Shown piece after piece: positions 9,463 through 17,640 of a DNA stretch of 64,000 nucleotides. Origin of the DNA: Chromatiales bacterium (GTDB lineage Bacteria > Pseudomonadota > Gammaproteobacteria > SpSt-1174); contig JABURS010000032.1 in assembly GCA_014762505.1 (NCBI GenBank), forward strand, positions 147,450-211,449, in the 5' to 3' direction. Each line of letters starts with the position of its first letter. Position 1 is the stretch's first letter. The notes beneath the pieces were generated by a model. The model searched no databases, was not told where the DNA came from, and was given only the letters and a program-made list of their open reading frames with translations. The position numbers and the translations under genes are program-made.

Positions 9463-10275
9463 TCAGAAGAAGGTGCCGTCGATGGGCGAGGAGGCCGAGG
9501 CGTAGCGCTTGCGCGGCATGCGCCCGGCGAGGAAGGCCTCGCGGCCGGCCTCGATGCCCTTCTTCATGGCCGAGGCCATGAGCACCGGGTTCTGCGCGGC
9601 GGCGATCGCCGTGTTCATGAGCACGCCGTCGCAGCCCATCTCCATGGCGATGGCCGCGTCCGAGGCGGTGCCCACGCCGGCGTCCACCAGGATCGGCACC
9701 GAGGCATTGGCGACGATCTCCAGCACGTTGTAGCGGTTCTGGATGCCGAGCCCCGAGCCGATGGGGCCGGCCAGCGGCATCACCGCCACGCAGCCGATCT
9801 GCTCGAGTTCCCTGGCCATGATCGGGTCGTCGTTGGTGTAGACCATGATCCTGAAGCCATCCTTCACCAGTGTCTCGGCCGCCTTCAGGGTCTCGGTGAT
9901 GTGCGGGTAGAGGGTCTTCTCGTCGCCCAGCACCTCGAGCTTCACTAGGTCGTGGCCGTCCAGCAGCTCGCGCGCGAGCTGGCAGGTACGCACCGCGTCC
10001 TTCGCCGAGTAGCAGCCGGCGGTATTCGGCAGGTAGGTGTACCGGTCCGGCGGCAGTACGTCGAGCAGGTTGGGCTCGTCCGGGTTCTGGCCGATGTTGG
10101 TGCGGCGGATCGCCACCGTGATGATCTCGGCGCCGCTCGCCTCGATGGCGTGTCGGGTCTCGTCCATGTCCTTGTACTTGCCGGTGCCCACCAGCAGGCG
10201 CGAGCGGTACTCGACCCCGGCGATGACGAGCGGGTCATGGGTGGTGGAGGCTGCGGTATCGGGTACGCTGGACAT
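9463..10275 (-). CDS. thiG: Thiazole synthase
   Basis: 270 residues. ThiG condenses 1-deoxyxylulose-5-phosphate, dehydroglycine and sulfur from ThiS thiocarboxylate to form the thiazole of thiamin. Seen are the N-terminal '[20 protein letters not shown]', the imine-forming Lys region '[15 protein letters not shown]' and the phosphate-binding loops '[14 protein letters not shown]' and '[31 protein letters not shown]'. It lies 43 bp after thiS. The glycine oxidase ThiO needed for dehydroglycine is encoded at 14.2 kb. Confidence 0.96.
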   Translation of the reverse strand: MSSVPDTAASTTHDPLVIAGVEYRSRLLVGTGKYKDMDETRHAIEASGAEIITVAIRRTNIGQNPDEPNLLDVLPPDRYTYLPNTAGCYSAKDAVRTCQLARELLDGHDLVKLEVLGDEKTLYPHITETLKAAETLVKDGFRIMVYTNDDPIMARELEQIGCVAVMPLAGPIGSGLGIQNRYNVLEIVANASVPILVDAGVGTASDAAIAMEMGCDGVLMNTAIAAAQNPVLMASAMKKGIEAGREAFLAGRMPRKRYASASSPIDGTFF

Positions 10276-10318
10276 GGGTCACCTGTGGATGCGGGCCTGT
10301 GGCTACGGGATGGCGGCC

Positions 10319-10519
10319 TCAGCCGCCACCGATGGCATGCACGATCTCGACCTTGTCGCCGGCGGCGAGCACGTGGCTCTCGAAGCGGCTGCGCGGCAGG
10401 ATCTCCTCGTTGACCTCCATGGCCAGGCGCTTGCCGGTGAGCTCGAGGAGCGTGATCAGGCCGGCCGCGGTGAGCGCGTCCGGGATCTCGCGGGGTTCGC
10501 CGTTGAGCAGGATCTGCAT
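10319..10519 (-). CDS. thiS: Sulfur carrier protein ThiS
   Basis: 66 residues, beginning MQILLNGEPREIPDALT from the ATG at 10519 and ending in the diagnostic Gly-Gly tail (VEIVHAIGGG). The tail is adenylylated and thiocarboxylated to deliver sulfur for thiazole synthesis. It is the first gene of the leftward thiS-thiG-trmB group. I see no convincing TPP riboswitch in the 127 bp upstream. Confidence 0.93.
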   Translation of the reverse strand: MQILLNGEPREIPDALTAAGLITLLELTGKRLAMEVNEEILPRSRFESHVLAAGDKVEIVHAIGGG

Positions 10520-10646
10520 GGTGTCGGGTCGTGCACGGTGTATGGGTGATTGACGAAGCCCGCATTTTACACGAAACCAGGCATCGGATTGCGTGCATCC
10601 GGCGCGCGAATGGGTATGATGGGAGCCTTCGTCCGGAGAGACACCC

Positions 10647-10931
10647 GTGTTCACACGCCGCATCCGACACTGGCGCTGGCCGCTGCTCGTCCTGCTGCTG
10701 TTCGTCAGCGCGCAGGCGGGCCTGTTCGCGCATGCCCTGGATGCCGATGCCCATGCCCACGGCGCGTCCTGTGACGCCAGCCTGCTCGCCCACTTCGGTG
10801 GCGCACCGACGTCCAGCCCGCCCGGCCTGGTCCTCCCGGATGCCCGTTTCGAGGCGCCGGTCGTTCTCCTCGCCGATGGCCTGTTCCCGTCGCACCATCA
10901 TCCCTACGCGCCCCGCGCACCCCCGGTCTGA
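10647..10931 (+). CDS. Small exported His-containing protein of a metal-uptake locus
   Basis: 94 residues from a GTG start with GGAGAG six bases upstream. A signal-like helix (WPLLVLLLFVSAQAGLFAHA) is followed by a short mature part rich in His and Asp (ALDADAHAHGASCDASLLAHF; FPSHHHPYAPRAPP), suited to loose metal binding. It precedes an outer-membrane protein and ZnuA/ZnuB genes, so a role in zinc handling is inferred from context. It resembles DUF2946-type small proteins in size and composition, but I cannot assign it to a family. Confidence 0.6.
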   Translation: MFTRRIRHWRWPLLVLLLFVSAQAGLFAHALDADAHAHGASCDASLLAHFGGAPTSSPPGLVLPDARFEAPVVLLADGLFPSHHHPYAPRAPPV

Positions 10932-10957
10932 CCTGCTGTTCCAGCCTGTCTGAACAC

Positions 10958-10985
10958 GCACTCCGACTCCATTGGTCGGGAGTGC
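10958..10985. promoter_or_regulatory. Inverted repeat upstream of the outer-membrane metal protein
   Basis: GCACTCCGAC (10958-10967) pairs with GTCGGGAGTGC (10975-10985) with one bulged G. It lies 31 bp before the start codon at 11017. It could be an operator, a 5'-UTR hairpin, or a terminator of the preceding small gene. It does not look like a classical Zur box. Confidence 0.35.
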
Positions 10986-11016
10986 ACCATACCGTGGATT
11001 TTTCTGGGGATTGAGT

Positions 11017-12369
11017 ATGAAACCTGTCCTGTTTGCCGCCGCCTGTCTGGGCGGCGTGATGAGTCTTTCCACCGCCCTGGCGGCGGAGTCCGATACGGCC
11101 GCCCTGAAGGCCGAGATGGAGGCCATGAAGGCCGATTACGAGGCACGGCTGCGTGCCCTGGAGGCCGAGCGGGCGTTGCCGGCCATGGGTGGCAACACCC
11201 GCTCGCCTGGCAGCAATGCCTTCAACCCGGCCATCTCGGCCATCGTCATGGGCTCTTACGCAAGCTACGACGACGCGCCGGAACGCGAGCTGGCCGGCTT
11301 CCAGCTGGGCGGGGAGACCGACTACGCGCCCGAGGGCCTGAGCCTGAACGAGAGCGAGCTCATCCTCTCGGCCAATGTCGACCAGCGGTTCTCCGGCCAG
11401 CTTACCCTGGGCCTGCACGACGGCGAGGAGGGGACGGAACTCGACATCGAGGAGGCCTTCTTCGACACCCTCGGCCTGCCGGGCGGCACCGGGCTGCGTT
11501 TCGGCCGTTTCTATTCGGGCATCGGCTACCTCAACCAGCATCACCCGCATGCCTGGAATTTTCACGACGCGCCCCTGCCCTATATCGCCTTCCTCGGCGG
11601 GCAGTTCGGCGACGACGGCATCCGCGCGAGCTGGGTGGCGCCCACCGACCTCTACCTGGAGCTGGGCACGGAGTTCTACCAGGGCGGCAGCTTCCCCGGC
11701 GGGACCGACCCCGACTTCGGTGACGTGGCCACGGCCTTCGCCCGCATCGGCGGCGACGTCGGCCGGAGTCATGCCTGGCGGGCGGGGCTGTCGGCCCTGT
11801 GGGCCAGTCCGGCCGGCCGCGAGGGCGGTGGTCACGCCCATGGCGGCGCCGTGGGGCCGGACGTCGAGTTCACCGGCGATTCCGACCTGCTGATCGCCGA
11901 TCTCGTCTGGAAATGGGCGCCGGACGGTGACTACCGTCGGCGCAGCTTCACCCTGCAGGGCGAGTACTTCCACCGCGACGAGCAGGGTGCGGTGGAATTC
12001 GCCGAGGGCGGCGAGAGCGCCGATCTGGCCTACGACGGCACCCAGCGCGGCTGGTACGTGGAGGGCGTGTACGGCTTCAATCCGCGCTGGCGCGCCGGGC
12101 TGCGCTACGAGCGCCTGTCGACGGCCAACGACCTGACGGTGCTGGGCCTCACCGCCGGCCTGACGCCGGACGAGGTGCTGGAGGAGTCCGGCCTGCAGGA
12201 CGGCGACGACCCCCAGCGCTGGGGCGCCATGGTGGACTACTCGCCCAGCGAGTTCAGCCGCATCCGCCTGCAGTACAATCGCGACGAGACGCTGGGTGAC
12301 AGGGTGAACAACGTCTGGGTCCTGCAGTACGTGATGAGCCTGGGCGCCCACGGCGCCCACGCGTTCTGA
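11017..12369 (+). CDS. Outer-membrane beta-barrel protein of a zinc-uptake locus
   Basis: 450 residues. A signal peptide (LFAAACLGGVMSLSTALAAE) is followed by a short coiled coil at residues 27-50 (ALKAEMEAMKADYEARLRALEAE), as in trimeric Oprs or phosphate-porin-like proteins. A long region of alternating aromatic/polar strands then ends with 'NNVWVLQYVMSLGAHGAHAF', a C-terminal Phe typical of barrel insertion. Internal His clusters (NQHHPHAW; GGGHAHGGAV) fit metal binding. It sits 9 bp before znuA. The likely role is moving zinc or another divalent metal over the outer membrane. Confidence 0.7.
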   Translation: MKPVLFAAACLGGVMSLSTALAAESDTAALKAEMEAMKADYEARLRALEAERALPAMGGNTRSPGSNAFNPAISAIVMGSYASYDDAPERELAGFQLGGETDYAPEGLSLNESELILSANVDQRFSGQLTLGLHDGEEGTELDIEEAFFDTLGLPGGTGLRFGRFYSGIGYLNQHHPHAWNFHDAPLPYIAFLGGQFGDDGIRASWVAPTDLYLELGTEFYQGGSFPGGTDPDFGDVATAFARIGGDVGRSHAWRAGLSALWASPAGREGGGHAHGGAVGPDVEFTGDSDLLIADLVWKWAPDGDYRRRSFTLQGEYFHRDEQGAVEFAEGGESADLAYDGTQRGWYVEGVYGFNPRWRAGLRYERLSTANDLTVLGLTAGLTPDEVLEESGLQDGDDPQRWGAMVDYSPSEFSRIRLQYNRDETLGDRVNNVWVLQYVMSLGAHGAHAF

Positions 12370-12378
12370 GGAGGGGCG

Positions 12379-13278
12379 ATGAAGACACTCATGCCATGGC
12401 TGCTCATCGGCGCCCTGGCGGCCCTGCACCCGGCCCAGGCGGCCGGGTTGCGGGTCTTCGCCTGCGAGCCCGAATGGGCGGCGCTCGCCACCGAGCTCGG
12501 CGGCGAGCGGGTGGTGGTCACCAGCGCCACCCACGCCGAACAGGATGTGCATTACATCCAGGCCCGGCCCAGCCTCATCAGTCAGCTGCGGCGGGCGGAC
12601 CTGCTGGTCTGCACCGGCGCCGGCCTGGAGGAGGGCTGGCTGCCCATGCTGCTGCGCCGGGCCAACAACCCGGCCGTACAGCCGGGCCGGCCCGGTCACC
12701 TGCTGACCGCCGAGCACGTGCCCCTGCTGGGGACGCCGGACCAGGTCGATCGCGGGCAGGGGCATATCCATGCCGAGGGCAATCCGCATCTGCAGCTCGA
12801 TCCACGCCATATCGCCCGTCTGGCCCCGGTGCTGGCCGAACGCCTGGCCGCGCTCGACCCGGACGGGGCGGCGCAGTACCGGGAGCGGCTGGCCGGCTTC
12901 GAGGGCCGCTGGGCCGAGGCCCTGGCCGGCTGGGAGGCGCGCGCCGCACGGCTGCACGGCCTGCGCGTGGTTGCCCACCACGAGGACTGGCTGTATCTGG
13001 CCGCCTGGCTGGAACTGGAGATCGTCGGCAAGCTCGAGCCGCTGCCCGGGGTGCCGCCGAGCAGCGGACACCTGGCGCGCCTGGAGGCCGGGCTGGCCGG
13101 GCAGCCGCCGGCGGCCATCCTGCGCACCGTTTACCAGGATTCCAGGCCCGCCGACTGGCTGGCCGCGCGTACCGGTGTGCCGGTGCTGGCGCTGCCGCAC
13201 ACGGTGGGCGGCGAGGCGAGTGATCTCCAGGCCCTGTTCGAGCGCATCATCACTGCCCTGGAGGGGGTTGCGCCATGA
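12379..13278 (+). CDS. znuA: Metal ABC transporter substrate-binding protein (ZnuA-like)
   Basis: 299 residues with a signal peptide (LMPWLLIGALAALHPAQAAG). It shows the cluster A-1 pattern: the first ligand region 'ATHAEQDVHYIQARPSLI', then 'GHIHAEGNPHLQLDPRHIARLAPVLAERLA' and 'LRVVAHHEDWLYLAAWLEL'. These supply three His ligands, and the fourth is probably an acidic residue near the C-terminus. The His-rich mobile loop of E. coli ZnuA is very short here. Its stop overlaps the permease start by four bases. Confidence 0.85.
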   Translation: MKTLMPWLLIGALAALHPAQAAGLRVFACEPEWAALATELGGERVVVTSATHAEQDVHYIQARPSLISQLRRADLLVCTGAGLEEGWLPMLLRRANNPAVQPGRPGHLLTAEHVPLLGTPDQVDRGQGHIHAEGNPHLQLDPRHIARLAPVLAERLAALDPDGAAQYRERLAGFEGRWAEALAGWEARAARLHGLRVVAHHEDWLYLAAWLELEIVGKLEPLPGVPPSSGHLARLEAGLAGQPPAAILRTVYQDSRPADWLAARTGVPVLALPHTVGGEASDLQALFERIITALEGVAP

Positions 13279-14036
13279 GCCTCGAGGGGCTGGATGCGAG
13301 CATCCTGCTGCCGGCCTTCGCGGCCGGCCTGCTGGTGCTCGCCACCCACGTCCCGCTGGGGCGCGAGGTGCTGGCGCGCGGCATCATCTTCATGGACCTG
13401 GCCGTGGCCCAGATCGCGGGCCTGGGTGTGGTGCTCGGTCACGTGCTGGGCTGGGGCGGGGGCCTTGCCGTGCAGGCCATGGCCTTTGGCGCCGCGGTGC
13501 TGGGCGCGTTGCTGCTCTCGGCCTTCGAGCGGCGGCTGGCGAACGTGCAGGAGGCCTTCATCGGCACGGCCTTCGTGCTGGCGGCCAGCGCCGCCCTGCT
13601 GGTGGTGGCGCAAGACCCCCATGCCGCCGGCATGGTCGGTGACCTGCTGGCGGGGCAGGTGCTGTGGGTGGACTGGTCGCGACTCGGCCCGGTCGCCGTG
13701 CTGTACGCGCTGCTGCTGGCCCTGTGGTTCGGCCGGCCGGGCTGGCGCCGTGGTCCGCGCTTCTACGTGCTGTTCGCCCTGGCGATCACCGCCTCGGTAC
13801 AGCTGGTGGGGGTCTACCTGGTGTTCGCGAGCCTCATCATCCCGGCGCTGGCCGTGCATGGCCGGGGCGGCGCCTGGCTGGCCGCCGCGCTGGGCGTGGC
13901 GGCATGGATCGCGGGTCTGGTCATCGCGGCCCTGGCCGATCTGCCGGCGGGGCCGGCGATCGTCTGGACACTGGCGGCGGCCGCCCTGGTCACGGGGCTG
14001 GCGCTGCGTGGGCGGGCGACGCGCGGTCAGTCGTGA
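13275..14036 (+). CDS. Metal ABC transporter permease (ZnuB-like)
   Basis: 253 residues, mostly hydrophobic, with about eight membrane helices of the ABC-3 family. Conserved pieces are 'LGREVLARGIIFMDLAVAQIAGLGVVLGHVLG' and 'SVQLVGVYLVFASLIIPALA'. It would pass Zn2+ or Mn2+ through the inner membrane, taking it from the adjacent binding protein. No ATP-binding subunit follows; the next features are a tRNA and thiO. The ATPase must be encoded elsewhere if the system is functional. Confidence 0.85.
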   Translation: MSLEGLDASILLPAFAAGLLVLATHVPLGREVLARGIIFMDLAVAQIAGLGVVLGHVLGWGGGLAVQAMAFGAAVLGALLLSAFERRLANVQEAFIGTAFVLAASAALLVVAQDPHAAGMVGDLLAGQVLWVDWSRLGPVAVLYALLLALWFGRPGWRRGPRFYVLFALAITASVQLVGVYLVFASLIIPALAVHGRGGAWLAAALGVAAWIAGLVIAALADLPAGPAIVWTLAAAALVTGLALRGRATRGQS

Positions 14037-14096
14037 CCGCGGGCGGTCCGCCACTTGTCCGGCGGCAGGGCCGCGCATAGAATGAGCCGCACCGCG

Positions 14097-14170
14097 GCGG
14101 GTGTAGTTCAATGGTAGAACGGCAGCTTCCCAAGCTGCATACGAGGGTTCGATTCCCTTCACCCGCTCCA
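14097..14170 (+). tRNA. tRNA-Gly (CCC)
   Basis: 74 nt including an encoded CCA. The acceptor stem GCGGGTG pairs with CACCCGC. The anticodon arm is GCAGC-TTCCCAA-GCTGC with anticodon CCC, and the T-arm contains GGTTCGATTCC. It sits just upstream of thiO. Confidence 0.95.
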
Positions 14171-14199
14171 CTTCATCGTTACCCTATCGGAAACGCCCC

Positions 14200-15294
14200 A
14201 TGACGGATTGCCTGATCGTCGGCGGCGGCTTGCTCGGCATGCTGACGGCGCGTTACCTGCACGACGCCGGCGCCGATGTCCTGGTGCTCGACCAGTCCGT
14301 GCCCGGCCACGAGGCCTCCTGGGCCGGCGGCGGCATCCTCTCGCCCCTCTATCCCTGGCGCTACCCCGACCCCGTCACTGCCCTGGCCACCTACGGCCAG
14401 CAGCACTATGCCGCCCTGGCCGAGGCCCTGGCCGCGGAATCCGGCGGCGTCGACCCCGAGTGGACGCAAAGCGGCCTGCTGATGCTGGACGAGGCGGGCG
14501 AGGCCGAGACGGCGCTGGCCTGGGCGAAGCGCCACGGGCTGGCGCTGGAACGGGTGGCGCCGTCGGCCGTGGCGGAGATCGAGCCCGCCCTGGCCGACGG
14601 CCGGCACGAAGGGCTGTGGATGCCGGCGGTCGCCCAGATTCGCAATCCGCGACTGGTGAAGGCCCTGCGCGGCAGCCTGGCCAGCCGGGGCATCGACTGC
14701 CGCGAGCAGACGCCGGTCGAGCGCCTGCTGATCGAGCAGGGTCGCGTGCGTGGCGTGGCGACGCCGGTGGGCGAGATCCGCGCCGAGCGCGTGCTGGTGG
14801 CCAGCGGCGCCTGGAGCGCCGGGCTGCTGGCCGGGGCCGGGCTCGCCATCGCGGTCGAGCCCGTGCGCGGACAGATGATCCTGTTCGGCGCGCGGCCCGG
14901 TGTGCTCGGCCGCATCGTGCTGGCCGACGACCGCTACCTCATCCCGCGCCGTGACGGCCATATCCTCTGCGGCAGCACCCTGGAACACGTGGGCTTCGAC
15001 AAGGGCACCACCCAGGCGGCCATGGAGGAGCTGCACGCCGCGGCCATCGAGCGCGTGCCCGCGCTGGCCGGCTACCCGGTGGTGAAGCACTGGGCCGGCC
15101 TGCGGCCCGGCTCGCCGCAGGGCATCCCCTACATCGGCGCGCATCCGGAGGTCGAGGGGCTCTACGTCAACGCCGGGCACTACCGCAACGGCGTGGTGCT
15201 GGGGCTTGCCTCGGCCTGGCTGGCGGCCGATCTCCTGCTCGGTCGCAGCCCCGTGCTCGATCCGCAGCCCTACGCGCCCGCTTCACCCCATTAA
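14200..15294 (+). CDS. thiO: Glycine oxidase ThiO
   Basis: 364 residues of the DAO FAD-dependent oxidoreductase family. It opens with the dinucleotide motif CLIVGGGLLGMLTARYLHDAG, followed by 'EASWAGGGILSPLYPWRYPD', a strong ThiO signature. Later come 'VEPVRGQMILFG', 'DRYLIPRRDGHILCGSTLEHVGFDKGTT' and 'HWAGLRPGSPQGIPYIG' with the C-terminal 'GLYVNAGHYRNGVVL'. It oxidises glycine to the imine used by ThiG, so it complements the thiS-thiG pair 4 kb upstream. Confidence 0.93.
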   Translation: MTDCLIVGGGLLGMLTARYLHDAGADVLVLDQSVPGHEASWAGGGILSPLYPWRYPDPVTALATYGQQHYAALAEALAAESGGVDPEWTQSGLLMLDEAGEAETALAWAKRHGLALERVAPSAVAEIEPALADGRHEGLWMPAVAQIRNPRLVKALRGSLASRGIDCREQTPVERLLIEQGRVRGVATPVGEIRAERVLVASGAWSAGLLAGAGLAIAVEPVRGQMILFGARPGVLGRIVLADDRYLIPRRDGHILCGSTLEHVGFDKGTTQAAMEELHAAAIERVPALAGYPVVKHWAGLRPGSPQGIPYIGAHPEVEGLYVNAGHYRNGVVLGLASAWLAADLLLGRSPVLDPQPYAPASPH

Positions 15295-15325
15295 AGCCAT
15301 GGTTAACAGGGGCTAGCGGCAAAAA

Positions 15326-15354
15326 ATAGACTCGATCTAAAAAGCGCGTATACT
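15326..15354 (+). promoter_or_regulatory. Sigma-70-type promoter of the Fur-family gene
   Basis: A good -10 TATACT (15349-15354) lies 9 nt before the ATG at 15363, with a weak -35 around 15326-15332. Transcription would start within about 2 nt of the start codon, implying a leaderless or nearly leaderless mRNA. Confidence 0.5.
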
Positions 15355-15362
15355 ACCTATCC

Positions 15363-15797
15363 ATGACAGTACCGTTTCACAGCCCGGCCAGGTCGCGCGC
15401 AGAGGTGATCGCCCTCCTGCGCGAGCACGACGTGACGCCCACGCAGCAGCGCGTGGAGATCGGGCAGATCCTTTTCAGCTGCGCCCAGCACGTCTCGGCC
15501 GAGCAGGTGCTCGCGCGTCTGGTCGACGTGGACAGCAACGTCTCCAAGGCCACCGTCTACAACACCCTGGGGCTGTTTGCCGACAAGGGCCTGATCCGCG
15601 AAGTGGTGGTCGATCCCAGCCGTCTGTTCTACGACACCAACCTCGAGCCGCATCACCACTTCTTCCACGTGGACAGCGGCCGGCTCGAGGACGTGGCGGC
15701 CGACCAGGTCAGCATCGGCCACCTGCCCAGCCTGCCCGAGGGCACCGAAATCGATGGCGTCGAGGTCATCATCCGCGTACGCGGCCGCGATTCCTGA
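15363..15797 (+). CDS. Fur-family metalloregulator, Irr/PerR-like
   Basis: 144 residues. The N-terminal winged helix shows 'LREHDVTPTQQRVEIGQILF', 'HVSAEQVLARLVDVDSNVSKATVYNTLGLFADKGLIREV', the normal Fur recognition helix. The dimer and metal region has 'FYDTNLEPHHHFFHVDSGRLEDV' with a HHHFFH cluster. The C-terminal CxxC pairs that bind structural zinc in Fur, Zur and PerR are absent; the only Cys is in FSCAQH. This resembles heme- or peroxide-responsive Irr-like members. No Shine-Dalgarno precedes the ATG. Its target is unknown. Confidence 0.85.
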   Translation: MTVPFHSPARSRAEVIALLREHDVTPTQQRVEIGQILFSCAQHVSAEQVLARLVDVDSNVSKATVYNTLGLFADKGLIREVVVDPSRLFYDTNLEPHHHFFHVDSGRLEDVAADQVSIGHLPSLPEGTEIDGVEVIIRVRGRDS

Positions 15798-15883
15798 TTG
15801 AGCTTTCCCCCCGCTTCTTCTATCCTTAGCCCCCTGCCAGAGCGGGCAAACGCCCGTTGTGGCGGCCATTCCCGGTATCCCGT

Positions 15884-15959
<76 letters not shown>

Positions 15960-16016
15960 TTTCTGCTAAGCTCGCCCTGGTTGGTTTTTCGTCCGATTGC
16001 TCACAGGGAGGTGCGC

Positions 16017-16562
16017 ATGCGGAACCAGGATGGTTTGACGCTGATCGAGCTGGTTGTCTCCATGGTGCTGGTTGCCGTACTGGCGGCCTGGGCCATCCCC
16101 TCTCTCTCCCATCTTCTGCAACAGCAGCGCCTGACGGTGCGCACCAACGAGCTGGTGACCGCACTGCACCTGGCCCGGACGACCGCGATCCAGCGGGGCG
16201 TGGACGTGATGCTCTGTGCCTCCGCCGATGGCATGAACTGTGGCAGCAATGCGGGATATACCCCGGGCTGGCTGGTATTCGAGGACCGGGAGCGCAACGG
16301 TCTCGTCGATGCGGGCGAACGGGTGCTGTCGATACGGCGTTTCGATGACCCGTCCGGGCCGTCCATCACCGGCAACCGCATGGTTGCCGACTATGTCTCA
16401 TTCGACAGACGGGGCTACTCGCGCACCCTGGCCGGCGCCTTCCAGGCGGGAACGCTCACGCTGTGCGGCGAGGTGGGCGAGGGCCGTGCCATCACACTGA
16501 ACAGGGTCGGCCGGGTGCGCGCCAGTCGGGTGCACTGCCCGGACATGCCGTCTGGAGCCTAA
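16017..16562 (+). CDS. Type IV minor pilin, GspH/FimT family (FimT-like)
   Basis: 181 residues from the ATG at 16017 after GGGAGG. A short leader (MRNQDG) precedes a type III signal LTLIELVVSMVLVAVLAAWAIPSL with the conserved Glu at +5. The GspH/FimT domain follows: 'ELVTALHLARTTAIQRGVDVMLC' and 'GWLVFEDRERNGLVDAGERVL'. The C-terminus is basic and carries GRVR ('LNRVGRVRASRVHC'), the GRxR motif reported as the DNA-binding element of FimT proteins in natural transformation. It is first of an eight-gene pilus operon. Confidence 0.85.
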   Translation: MRNQDGLTLIELVVSMVLVAVLAAWAIPSLSHLLQQQRLTVRTNELVTALHLARTTAIQRGVDVMLCASADGMNCGSNAGYTPGWLVFEDRERNGLVDAGERVLSIRRFDDPSGPSITGNRMVADYVSFDRRGYSRTLAGAFQAGTLTLCGEVGEGRAITLNRVGRVRASRVHCPDMPSGA

Positions 16563-16622
16563 AATCTCGCGTTCGTCAGTTTTTTACTTCTTTGTCAGGG
16601 TTTGACATCTATAGTAGCCGGC

Positions 16623-17129
16623 ATGAACAGACAATCCGGTTTTACGATTATCGAACTGATGATTACGGTGATCCTGATCGCCGTGGTCGCGGCCGTTGCG
16701 GTCCCGTCGTTTCGCACCATGGTGCAGAACAACCGGATTGCCACCCAGGCCAATGGCTTCATAACGGCGATCAACCTCGCGCGCAGTGAGGCCGTGAAGC
16801 GGGGGCGTGACGTGTACGTGTCGTCTGCAAGCGGCAACACGGCCTGGGGCGGCGGCTGGCGCCTCTGGGTCGATGACAACGGCAATGGCAGTGAAGACGC
16901 CAGTGAATTACTGCGCGTGTTCGAGGCGCTGGAGGGCGGCACCACGTTGACCAGCGTGAACGGACATACCGAGGTGCGCTATCTGGCGAACGGCTACATC
17001 TTCCTCGCCAACGCAGGCGACCCCGTGCCGACCTTCGAGCTGCGCATCCCCAACTGTACCGGGGATTCGGCGCGGGATATCGAGATCAACTTCGTCGGGC
17101 GTCCCTCGGTGACGCGCGTGAACTGCTAG
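16623..17129 (+). CDS. Type IV minor pilin, GspH/FimT family (FimU-like)
   Basis: 168 residues from the ATG at 16623. The leader MNRQSG is cleaved before FTIIELMITVILIAVVAAVAVPSF. The domain shows 'NRIATQANGFITAINLARSEAVKRGRDVYV' and 'GWRLWVDDNGNGSEDASELLRVF', typical of FimU/FimT. The C-terminus reads 'FVGRPSVTRVNC', keeping GR but not the GRxR of the upstream paralogue. It is probably the structural initiator-complex pilin (FimU role) rather than the DNA-binding one. That division of labour is inference. Confidence 0.85.
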   Translation: MNRQSGFTIIELMITVILIAVVAAVAVPSFRTMVQNNRIATQANGFITAINLARSEAVKRGRDVYVSSASGNTAWGGGWRLWVDDNGNGSEDASELLRVFEALEGGTTLTSVNGHTEVRYLANGYIFLANAGDPVPTFELRIPNCTGDSARDIEINFVGRPSVTRVNC

Positions 17130-17139
17130 GAGGGCGGTC

Positions 17140-17640
17140 ATGATGCAATACAGCAATCATCCGGGCCGCCAGGCCGGTTTCAACCTCATCGAGGTGCTGG
17201 TGGCGCTGGTCGTGCTGGCAATCGGTCTGCTGGGACTGGCGAGCCTGCAGGCGAGCTCGCTCAAGTTCAACCACAGCGCCTACATGCGCACCCAGGCCAT
17301 CAACCTCGCCTACGACATGTCGGATCGCATTCGTGCCAATCGCTCTGCCGCACTCTCCGGTGGCTACGAACTGGGCCTGGGTGATGGCCCTCCGGGAGCG
17401 GGATCGATCGCCTCGCAGGACCTGACGGAATGGCTCAATGCGCTGAACGCCCTGCTGCCCAGCGGAGATGGCGCGGTCTGTCGCACCAGTAACAATGCAC
17501 CGACGGGGTTGGGCAGCTGCGATGGTTCGGGCGATGTCTTCGTCATCGTGGTGCAGTGGGACGACAGTCGCGGCGCGGACAGCGATGACGCCCGTGCCGC
17601 CGAGGAAACCACCCAGTTCATGCTGGTGACGGGATTATGA
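17140..17640 (+). CDS. pilV: Type IV minor pilin PilV
   Basis: 166 residues, start supported by AGGAGG 6 nt upstream. Leader MMQYSNHPGRQAG, then FNLIEVLVALVVLAIGLLGLASLQASSLK, with the long hydrophobic segment and 'AYMRTQAINLAYDMSDRIRANR' that mark PilV. It joins FimU, PilW, PilX and PilY1 in the tip-priming complex at the inner membrane. Its stop overlaps the next start by four bases. Confidence 0.92.
   Translation: MMQYSNHPGRQAGFNLIEVLVALVVLAIGLLGLASLQASSLKFNHSAYMRTQAINLAYDMSDRIRANRSAALSGGYELGLGDGPPGAGSIASQDLTEWLNALNALLPSGDGAVCRTSNNAPTGLGSCDGSGDVFVIVVQWDDSRGADSDDARAAEETTQFMLVTGL

Noticed and set aside
10520..10646. Possible TPP riboswitch upstream of thiS
   Set aside because: The conserved thi-box CUGAGA core and paired arms are not present in this spacer.
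10932..11016. Zur box before the outer-membrane metal protein
   Set aside because: The dyad at 10958-10985 is GC-rich and does not match the AT-rich GTTATA-type Zur palindrome.
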